5,365 nucleotides of DNA from Anaerolineae bacterium. GTDB taxonomy: Bacteria > Chloroflexota > Anaerolineae > Anaerolineales > UBA11858. The stretch is taken from assembly GCA_003694235.1 (NCBI GenBank), contig RFKO01000334.1, positions 1 to 5,365 of the forward strand. The letters are read 5' to 3'. Both the position numbers and the translations under genes were made by a program. Of the stretch, positions 1 to 5,365 are shown piece by piece. Positions within the stretch are counted from its first letter, which is position 1, and each line of letters begins with the position of its first letter. The notes under the pieces are model-generated. The model ran no database searches. It saw only the letters and a program-made list of their open reading frames with translations, and was not told the DNA's origin.

Positions 1-358
1 CCTCCAGCAAAACCGTGTCCTCCAGCATCCGAAAGCCATGGGCACCTTTGCCCGTCAGCACCAGCACATCACCCTGGCGCAATTCGCGGACGGCTATCTC
101 ACGCGATTCGTCATCATAGAGCGTTATCTCCACACAGCCCTTCACCACAACCAATACCTCGGACGTACCCACAAGATGCCGCTCCAGCGGGCGATGGCGA
201 TGCGGGGCGATTTCTCCACCCTGCGGGTAGACCACATGCCCCACCTGAACGTTCAATGTGTCAGGCGTATAGAATGTAGTCCGGGTTGGGTAATCCTGTC
301 CCTGGATAATCAAGGCTATTAATTCGTCTTCTATTTCAACAGGTTCGACCAATGACAT
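1..358 (-). CDS. Cupin-domain protein of a polysaccharide-cluster type (partial, 3' end missing)
   Basis: The first 119 residues are present and the frame runs off the window edge. After a short N-terminal segment (DELIALII, FYTPD), a cupin motif appears: GGEIAPHRHRPLERHLVGTSE (47-67), with His 53 and His 55 as likely metal ligands and E67 or E59 as the acid, then VLVVVKG (68-74). Motif 2 is GDVLVLTGKGAHGF (96-109) with His 107. The segment LYDDESREI (80-88) joins the strands. From memory, related single-domain cupins are about 130-140 residues and end in an EVKQGPY-like strand, so perhaps 15 residues are missing. They are often found in lipopolysaccharide or exopolysaccharide clusters with no assigned reaction; sugar isomerisation or a binding role is possible. 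The ATG at 358 is supported by GAGAGGA (371-365) 6 bases upstream. It follows the small gene by 17 bases, in the same probable operon. Confidence 0.82.
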   Translation of the reverse strand, partial: MSLVEPVEIEDELIALIIQGQDYPTRTTFYTPDTLNVQVGHVVYPQGGEIAPHRHRPLERHLVGTSEVLVVVKGCVEITLYDDESREIAVRELRQGDVLVLTGKGAHGFRMLEDTVLLE

Positions 359-364
359 AGAGCG

Positions 365-371
365 TCCTCTC
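365..371 (-). promoter_or_regulatory. Shine-Dalgarno for the cupin gene
   Basis: The minus strand reads GAGAGGA, 6 bases before the ATG at 358, which fixes the start of the cupin. It lies in the 17-base gap after the TGA of the small gene's second frame. Confidence 0.6.
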
Positions 372-375
372 AACC

Positions 376-532
376 TCAATCCATCAAATCGGTAAATCGG
401 CGCGGCGGAAAGAAGCCGTTATGTTCAACTGCCAGCACGAGCGATTGATACATGTGCAGCAATGCTCGCAGCAGCATACCATGTCTTGCGGTCCATATCA
501 AGCGAAAGCAGATCAATATTACTCACGCTCAT
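376..532 (-). pseudogene. Small unrecognised gene of about 52 codons, apparently split by a +1 frame change
   Basis: I do not recognise a family. A good Shine-Dalgarno (GAGGAG, 540-535) precedes a frame beginning at ATG 532 or, with better spacing of 8 bases, GTG 526. It reads (V)SNIDLLSLDMDRKTW and then stops at TGA 427-425 after 35 codons. A second frame, shifted by one base, reads MLLRALLHMYQSLVLAVEHN then GFFPPRRFTDLMD and stops at TGA 378-376. In the overlap (477-427) the second frame has G or C in the third codon position in 11 of 17 codons, against 4 of 17 in the first, so coding probably switches near 478. Joined, the product would be about 50 residues, soluble and largely helical, ending 17 bases before the cupin gene. 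Explanations: a sequencing error, a real disrupting indel, recoding, or two overlapping mini-genes. The absence of a stand-alone ribosome site for the second frame argues for one original gene. Confidence 0.45.
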
Positions 533-584
533 CACTCCTCTTGAACACATTCTCACTACAAATCAACCAGTACTCTGTGCGCAC
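533..584 (-). other. 52-base gap between ligase and small gene, no terminator or clear promoter
   Basis: This is the longest non-coding stretch in the window. Directly after the ligase stop is an 8-base palindrome, GTGCGCAC (577-584), without a following T-run, so it is not a convincing terminator. A TTGATT hexamer lies further on, but no -10-like box stands at a proper distance. The end carries the ribosome site of the small gene. Read-through from the ligase is the likeliest way the small gene and cupin are transcribed. Confidence 0.4.
535..542 (-). promoter_or_regulatory. Shine-Dalgarno before the small gene
   Basis: The minus strand reads AAGAGGAG. It stands only 2 bases before the ATG at 532 but 8 bases before an in-frame GTG at 526, so the GTG two codons later is the better start. 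Its presence after the ligase stop is the main reason to believe a gene begins here. Confidence 0.6.
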
Positions 585-2762
585 TCATCTTTGCCGTGCT
601 TCGCACACGGTCCTGCCAACTATTTCAGCGCAGTCTGCCTCCACCCGCAAAAACCCCGGCACGAGGTCGAAGTGCACCCCTTCGCGACGATGCACGCCCA
701 CCGTATACAACCAGATGAAATTATAATCCAGCACATAGCGCCGTTCAGCCAGTACCTCTGCCCGGCGGGCGAACAGGCGTGCAGCCTCGTCGCGATCGCC
801 ACGGCGCTCTGCGATCTGCCCCTGCAACAACAGAAGGCGGGGATCTTCGCCGCCAAACCACGAGGCCAGCAGGCTCAACCGCTCCGCTTCCTCCAAATCC
901 CCCCGCGCAAAAGATTGCCACGCCTGCTCAATCAGCACATCACGCCTTGAGGACGACTTCGCTGGCGCCAACGAGGCGAATCCAGAGACCACATCCCTGC
1001 GAAATTCATTCTGCGCCCAAAACGGATCAGCAGCCCACTGCGGCGAAAGACTTAACGCCCGCCGATAGGCAAACCGTGCACTATCTTCATCGCCTAGATT
1101 TTCATAAAACCACCCCAGGTTCAGTGCAAAAAGCGGCTCCTCCGGCGCCAGGTCTACCGCTCGCCTCATGGATTGTATCGCCGCAGCGCGCTGCCCTGCG
1201 TTCCAGTAAAGCACGGACAGATTGGCATGGTTAACTGCAACGGTCGGTTCCACAACAGTGCTCATCTCGAAATACCGCAAAGCCGCTTGCAGCGCCGCAT
1301 CCCGGCCCGACTCTTCCCACCAGCGGGCGTAGAGCAAACCCGCCTCGGTCTGATAAAACGCCGAGGATGGCACACGCTCTGCGCTGACTGCTCCCAAACG
1401 CGCCGCTTGTTGCCAATCCCCTTGATGTGCCGCCTGCAAAGCCCCGCGCAGTGGGGCATACCCCCAGGCCGTCCACGCAAGCACACCTACCACCTCCAGA
1501 GAGGGCACAAGCAACCACACGAGACGCGCTCTCGCAAAGCGGGGTAACGCCCTCGGGCGCTGATACCCTATCGCTGCCACCGCCATCAAGGCGATCATCA
1601 CACCCGGTACGGTTGTAAAATCATCCACCAGGCTATGCGCGGCAAAAGCCCCCATAGACGCCAGTGCAGCACGCTGGAGACCGCGATTTCCTCCCTCTCG
1701 CGACCAGCCATTCCACACCCTCCGCGCCACCATGAAAGCCAGCCCCAGAAAAGCCGTCAGCCCCAGGATGCCCTCATCGGCCAAAACCTGCAACAAGGTG
1801 TTGTGGGAATACGTCGCCCAGAATTGCGGCGGAACACTGGCATACCGCAGATACTCAAAACCAAATTTCCCCGGCCCGGCCCCCAGCCAGAGATGTTCTC
1901 GCCAGATCCATAACGCCGCGCGCCAGAACACGTCCCGTCCTGAGAGCAACGCCCCATGAGACGAATGTCTGGAGAGCACCAGGAACACGCCAAAAAACAC
2001 GGCTGCTGCAGAGAGAACCCCCACGCCGGCCAACAACAAACCCTTCCTGCGGCCATACACGCGGAACACTTCATCCTTGTGCTCTCTCAACCACAAAGCA
2101 GCATACGCGCCGATCCAAACAACCACTCCCACCAGCGCGCCGCGTGAAGACGCCCCAAAAACAGCCACTCCATACATCAGCCACCAATACACCAGCCCCA
2201 CCCGCCACACGGCTTTACGCGCTCTCCGATACAACACCACGGTGAAAGGCGCTGCTAGATTGGACAACGCCATCGAGGCACCCGAATACCCCAAAACGCT
2301 CATAAAACGCAACATCTCCGGAGGCCACACCCAATGTCCTCCCCAGGCGCTCATCCACGAGCTGTAGCGCGCGTACATCTCTGCAAGCGCCAACAGATTC
2401 ACCATCCCCGCCACTGCCACAAGCGCAGCCGCCATTTGCAACGCTGCCGCGTTCTCGTCCAGCAAATCCAGGCACAGATAAAACACCAGGCCGTATGCAA
2501 CCCACATCGTCAGACGGGCGAGGCCGGGCAAGGTAAAGTTGATAACCAATGAAAGAGCCACGACGGCAAGCCAGGCCACAAAAGCAGCCTCAGCACCCGT
2601 TTTGGGCAACAAGGCGCGCTGAAGCCAGCCCCGCCACACAACCAGGCCGATGAAAAACACCCCAGCGACCCCGGCATTCAGAGGTAGCAGGCGGCTTTCC
2701 AAAACCCCCCATCCCAGAACGCTGTAGCCCAAAACCAGCACGTCTAGTATCACAAAAGCCAT
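585..2762 (-). CDS. O-antigen ligase/polymerase-like membrane protein (Wzy_C) with TPR tail
   Basis: The protein has 725 residues. Residues 1 to about 433 carry roughly 11 to 13 hydrophobic helices. The Wzy_C/WaaL-type core is visible: SSRGALVG (205-212) with Arg 207, then the large outer loop with GRDVFWRAALWIW (275-287), GAGPGKFGFEYL (294-305), the YSHN motif (318-321, His 320) and ADEGILGL (328-335), followed by HSLVDD (376-381). Proteins with these motifs polymerise or transfer undecaprenyl-linked glycans in the periplasm or outside the membrane. Residues about 438-675 are helical repeats; the clearest TPRs are 509-541 (ANLSVLYWNAGQ, AVDLAPEEP) and 543-575 (LNLGWFYENLGD, ALSLSPQ), with weaker repeats before and after. 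No repeats are expected in a plain WaaL, so this could instead be a polymerase or a PglL-like protein O-glycosyltransferase; the sequence alone does not decide. The gene starts 3 bases after the preceding stop, with GAGAG at 2775-2771 as a modest ribosome site. Confidence 0.87.
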   Translation of the reverse strand: MAFVILDVLVLGYSVLGWGVLESRLLPLNAGVAGVFFIGLVVWRGWLQRALLPKTGAEAAFVAWLAVVALSLVINFTLPGLARLTMWVAYGLVFYLCLDLLDENAAALQMAAALVAVAGMVNLLALAEMYARYSSWMSAWGGHWVWPPEMLRFMSVLGYSGASMALSNLAAPFTVVLYRRARKAVWRVGLVYWWLMYGVAVFGASSRGALVGVVVWIGAYAALWLREHKDEVFRVYGRRKGLLLAGVGVLSAAAVFFGVFLVLSRHSSHGALLSGRDVFWRAALWIWREHLWLGAGPGKFGFEYLRYASVPPQFWATYSHNTLLQVLADEGILGLTAFLGLAFMVARRVWNGWSREGGNRGLQRAALASMGAFAAHSLVDDFTTVPGVMIALMAVAAIGYQRPRALPRFARARLVWLLVPSLEVVGVLAWTAWGYAPLRGALQAAHQGDWQQAARLGAVSAERVPSSAFYQTEAGLLYARWWEESGRDAALQAALRYFEMSTVVEPTVAVNHANLSVLYWNAGQRAAAIQSMRRAVDLAPEEPLFALNLGWFYENLGDEDSARFAYRRALSLSPQWAADPFWAQNEFRRDVVSGFASLAPAKSSSRRDVLIEQAWQSFARGDLEEAERLSLLASWFGGEDPRLLLLQGQIAERRGDRDEAARLFARRAEVLAERRYVLDYNFIWLYTVGVHRREGVHFDLVPGFLRVEADCAEIVGRTVCEARQR

Positions 2763-2765
2763 CCG

Positions 2766-5129
2766 CTATACTCTCGGCGTCGTTACAGACGCGATCAGAT
2801 ACAACACTGCCGCCACTCCCAAAACACTCCCATAACCAAAGTGCAACGCCAGCAAAAGCGCCAACATCGTACCGATGACTGTGAACACCGCATTGATCCC
2901 CCATGCCCAGGGGACGAAACTCGGCCCGGTCAATTTAACTGCCGCGAGGCCCGAAGGAAAAGGAATACCCATCAGAAATCCTTGCAAAGAAACCAGCACA
3001 AATGCAACCAGCATCCTCACACTCAGTGGTTGCACCAGGATAGCATCCCCTTTCATGGTGAGCAACAGATAAGAAAGTACAGCCAATGCGGCCACGCCTC
3101 GAGCAGCCAGGCGGGCTTTCCGAGAGAACGGCATCTCAACCCGATCACTAGAAATACTTCCCAAACCAGATCCCACCAACAACGCACACAAAGTCACAGC
3201 CAGAGCGTAAGAAGGATGACCTAGAATCAACCCTAACTTCTGGATCAAAGTTACCTCAATAAAGATAAACCCAAGCCCCAGACAGGCAAAATAAAGCGCG
3301 GTCAGTCCAGGGCGAGGAGATGTAAGCCCCCGTCGCTCCAGTAAAAATACCGGCAGAATCGCCAATAAAACCGAAAACAGAAACAAGAACACCAGCGCCA
3401 GGAGCAATGCATCTAAATTAGCGCTCTGGTACCCCCATTTATCCAGCACGAAGAAGAAGGGACGATCATCAGTGGGAGGAACAATTGTAAACGGCTGTTC
3501 CTTGTAAAAATCCGCTTCTTTCCCCGCGGCGAATGCAGCAATTAATCCGCTGTATCGGGTATCCCCGCTCTCTCCCGGTGCCAATAAAATACGGCTCTCG
3601 GCGATGAATTCATCATCAGGCACACCAAATAAGCGATTGTACAATGGAAAGTAGACGCTTGTCGGCTGTCGTGCATAGTGTTCTTTCAGGATGGCTATCT
3701 CTTTCGCCGTGAACGGAGAACGCTTTACCAGCAAATGGACATAACCCGTCATCTCAGAGATCACAATATGCTGCGGGCTTTCCTGGGGCGGAATTCCCAA
3801 CTCCGCCATTGCCTGTAATGACAATGCAAGCAGACGCAGGCCTAATCCATCAACGTTTGGAAACGAGACCGACAACAAACCATCTTCCGATAAATGCAAC
3901 AGGTATTGAGTGAACGCCTCTCGCGTATAAAGATAGTTCTCGGCCATGTTCGGATTGGCCCCCAGGGATGCCACACTCGTATCCACACCTGTCAGCTGGA
4001 TTAAGTCATAACGCGCTTCCGAGGTGGCCAGCAAATGGCGACCATCCACCAACTTGATATGCACACGAGGGTCATCATAGGGCCTGCCGGCAAAATCGGC
4101 AAAATAGTCTCTAACAATGGCAACCATTCGAGGGTTAACTTCCGCTCCCTGCACACGGGCAGCCTCACCTGCCAACGCAGCCACCACATCAGGGCCTCCT
4201 CCCAATCCGATAATCAGCACCGATGGCTGTTCAAGTAACCAGTAGGGGACGCCAAAAACTGTGTTGTCAATCAGCTGCCGTTTTGTATCCTTATTCAGTT
4301 CCCCAAGCAGCAACGTCGGTGCTCCGCCATCGTGTGTAACCAGCTTATACGGTATCGGAAGTTTAGGAGAAAGCACATCCCCATCTAGCGAAAGCACATC
4401 CACGCGCGCCAGCGGACTCCAACCCTGATACTCCCAACGAACGCCATCATCCAGCGCTGACATCAATTTCAGTTCTTTAGGAGAAATCGGTGTTATGCCA
4501 TAAGGCAGGCGAGCGCTCATCACAAACAAACTACCAAACACCCCAACCAGCGCCAACACCCCAAACATCTGCCTCTGAATGGGCGAAAAAAACAGCGCAC
4601 TAACCAAGCCCAACCCTGCAATCAACACGGCAACTTGCATACCCGTAAGATAGAACAACCCCACCATGATCATGCCTGCTGATATTCCCGCTCCCAGCAT
4701 ATCGGCAAAATAAATTACGGGCAACCGCACATTAGACACCGTAAAAACCAACGCCAGCGCAAACCCACCAAAGAACATAGGAAGCGTAAGAACAAACGGT
4801 AAAGCCACCGCTACGTTGGAATTTCGTCCCGCAAACCAGATAAACGGCAAAGAGACAAGCACCGCAACCGCAAATCCGATACAACTCATAGCGGCGTGCT
4901 CGAGACGATATCGTGAGGCGCGAATACTCAAATATCCCCCGCTGGCCCCCAGCCCCAACAAGGCAAGGCTGATCACCAGGTAAGTGGCCACGGGGAACAG
5001 CAAAATCGACACCAAGCGAACATACAAAACTTCCAGCGCCAGTAAAGCCGCCGAGAGGAAAAATACACCAGCCACGATGCTTCCTTGTTTAAAAATCACG
5101 CTATCGCGCATACACCACCGCCACATCAT
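2766..5129 (-). CDS. Polytopic membrane protein with central spermidine-synthase-like domain
   Basis: The protein has 787 residues in three parts. Residues about 18-205 form around seven hydrophobic helices. Residues about 215-560 are a soluble Rossmann-like domain: GLGGGPD (308-314) is the SAM-type glycine loop, E330 in AEVNP the ribose-binding acid, DPRV then DGR (362-364) the next motif, and NYLYTREAF (398-406) the family tail. Residues about 573-782 form six or seven more helices with motifs I recall as typical of this family: TDDRPFFF (553-560), IFIEVTLIQKLGLILGHP (622-639), GIPFPSGL (721-728) and PWAWGIN (740-746). This matches the fused membrane spermidine-synthase-like family, not soluble SpeE. 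By hand alignment, the YDxIxxDxxDP signature of aminopropyltransferases is YDLIQLTGVDT (374-384), so the catalytic Asp is T380 while the second Asp, D383, remains. Spermidine synthesis is therefore doubtful; the substrate is unknown. The ATG at 5129 is chosen because of a strong Shine-Dalgarno 10 bases upstream; ATGs at 5126 and 5111 (residue 7) are alternatives. Confidence 0.88.
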   Translation of the reverse strand: MMWRWCMRDSVIFKQGSIVAGVFFLSAALLALEVLYVRLVSILLFPVATYLVISLALLGLGASGGYLSIRASRYRLEHAAMSCIGFAVAVLVSLPFIWFAGRNSNVAVALPFVLTLPMFFGGFALALVFTVSNVRLPVIYFADMLGAGISAGMIMVGLFYLTGMQVAVLIAGLGLVSALFFSPIQRQMFGVLALVGVFGSLFVMSARLPYGITPISPKELKLMSALDDGVRWEYQGWSPLARVDVLSLDGDVLSPKLPIPYKLVTHDGGAPTLLLGELNKDTKRQLIDNTVFGVPYWLLEQPSVLIIGLGGGPDVVAALAGEAARVQGAEVNPRMVAIVRDYFADFAGRPYDDPRVHIKLVDGRHLLATSEARYDLIQLTGVDTSVASLGANPNMAENYLYTREAFTQYLLHLSEDGLLSVSFPNVDGLGLRLLALSLQAMAELGIPPQESPQHIVISEMTGYVHLLVKRSPFTAKEIAILKEHYARQPTSVYFPLYNRLFGVPDDEFIAESRILLAPGESGDTRYSGLIAAFAAGKEADFYKEQPFTIVPPTDDRPFFFVLDKWGYQSANLDALLLALVFLFLFSVLLAILPVFLLERRGLTSPRPGLTALYFACLGLGFIFIEVTLIQKLGLILGHPSYALAVTLCALLVGSGLGSISSDRVEMPFSRKARLAARGVAALAVLSYLLLTMKGDAILVQPLSVRMLVAFVLVSLQGFLMGIPFPSGLAAVKLTGPSFVPWAWGINAVFTVIGTMLALLLALHFGYGSVLGVAAVLYLIASVTTPRV

Positions 5130-5365
5130 CTCGATACAGCTCCTTCCACTCGGCGCGCGCCAGTTCTCGCGCCACCGGGCGGAAGGGTTCGACCAGCACC
5201 AGGTTCACTCCCCATTCATCCAGCACCCCCTCCCACCCCTCCTCGGCCTGCACCACCTGCACCCATTGGCCGACGATCTCATCGCCATACAAATCCGTGC
5301 GCCCGTCCACGAACACCGGGTACTCGGGGGCAGCCCACAGCAGATACCCGCCCCAGTTGTACGAA
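5101..5365 (-). CDS. C-terminal end of a GT39-like membrane glycosyltransferase (partial)
   Basis: Only the last 87 codons are present. The frame is open from the window edge to a TAG at 5103-5101, so the true start lies beyond 5365; the GTG at 5316 is internal, not a start. The visible part has no membrane helix and contains NWGGYLLW, then YPVFVDGRTDLYGDE, and near the end GVNLVLVEPF followed by a short hydrophobic tail VAVVYAR. From memory, this layout is the soluble C-terminal domain that follows the membrane helices in large GT39/PMT-like proteins of Chloroflexota and similar bacteria, which transfer sugars from polyprenyl-phosphate donors on the outer face of the membrane. The sugar and acceptor cannot be told from this fragment. 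Its last codons overlap the start of the next gene, so the two are probably translated in a coupled way. The family call is moderately sure; the catalytic part is not visible. Confidence 0.72.
   Translation of the reverse strand, partial: SYNWGGYLLWAAPEYPVFVDGRTDLYGDEIVGQWVQVVQAEEGWEGVLDEWGVNLVLVEPFRPVARELARAEWKELYRDDVAVVYAR
5140..5147 (-). promoter_or_regulatory. Shine-Dalgarno for the spermidine-synthase-like gene, inside the upstream gene
   Basis: The minus strand reads GGAAGGAG, ending 10 bases before the ATG at 5129 and 13 before the ATG at 5126. It lies within the last codons (Glu-Trp-Lys-Glu-Leu) of the glycosyltransferase. It favours the early start over the ATG at 5111, which is preceded only by a weak GGCGGTGG run. 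Confidence 0.6.

Noticed and set aside
38..322. Plus-strand open frame of 94 codons
   Set aside because: It is the antisense shadow of the cupin gene, whose motifs and ribosome site are convincing on the minus strand.
577..584. Palindrome GTGCGCAC as a terminator
   Set aside because: It is only 8 bases long, has no loop and no T-run, and is probably chance.
462..950. Plus-strand open frame of 162 codons
   Set aside because: It lies antisense over the end of the ligase gene, has no ribosome site, and its translation (rich in Gln, Pro, His and Ala) looks like the complement of a GC-biased coding frame.
779..1234. Plus-strand open frame of 151 codons
   Set aside because: It is antisense to the TPR region of the ligase; its Pro/Ala/Thr/Arg-rich translation shows no domain and is expected from codon bias on the other strand.
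2766..5129. Base composition shift suggesting horizontal transfer of the spermidine-synthase-like gene
   Set aside because: Parts of this gene look more A+T-rich than the ligase, but the lines I counted by hand ranged from about 42 to 55% GC, too variable to claim a boundary.
5101..5316. A separate 71-residue protein starting at GTG 5316
   Set aside because: The same frame stays open upstream to the window edge and encodes the matching NWGGYLLW segment, so this is the tail of a longer gene.

Overview
The window reads as one continuous stretch of a cell-surface glycan gene cluster. Every gene I can support lies on the minus strand, so the biological order runs from high to low coordinates. 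Five genes follow with almost no space between them: (1) the C-terminal end of a GT39-like membrane glycosyltransferase (5365 to 5101), (2) a 787-residue membrane protein with a spermidine-synthase-like domain between two hydrophobic halves (5129 to 2766), (3) a 725-residue O-antigen ligase/polymerase-type protein with a C-terminal TPR region (2762 to 585), (4) a very small gene that is readable only across two frames (532 to 376), and (5) a cupin-domain protein cut by the window edge (358 to 1). Genes 1 and 2 overlap by up to 29 bases, genes 2 and 3 are 3 bases apart, and the last two follow after 52 and 17 bases. I see no internal terminator and no convincing promoter, so a single operon is the simplest reading.

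The organism is a bacterium of moderate GC content. The combination of a GT39-type protein ending in an NWGGYL...VDGRTDLYGDE tail, a Wzy_C protein fused to TPRs and a membrane-embedded spermidine-synthase-like protein is reminiscent of Chloroflexota such as Anaerolineae. That is an impression from remembered family patterns, not something proved here.

Taken together, a lipid-sugar-dependent membrane glycosyltransferase, a polymerase/ligase and a cupin of the kind seen in polysaccharide clusters suggest assembly and export of a surface glycan or glycosylation of exported protein. The odd partner is gene 2. It keeps the SAM-type nucleotide-binding fold of aminopropyltransferases but appears to lack the catalytic Asp, and it sits in the membrane between glycan enzymes. 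A role in modifying a membrane-borne glycan or lipid substrate is an attractive but unproven idea. The other item deserving attention is the small gene between the ligase and the cupin, which is either frameshifted or two overlapping mini-ORFs. There is no stretch over 300 bases without a gene, and I found no RNA gene, mobile element or CRISPR array.
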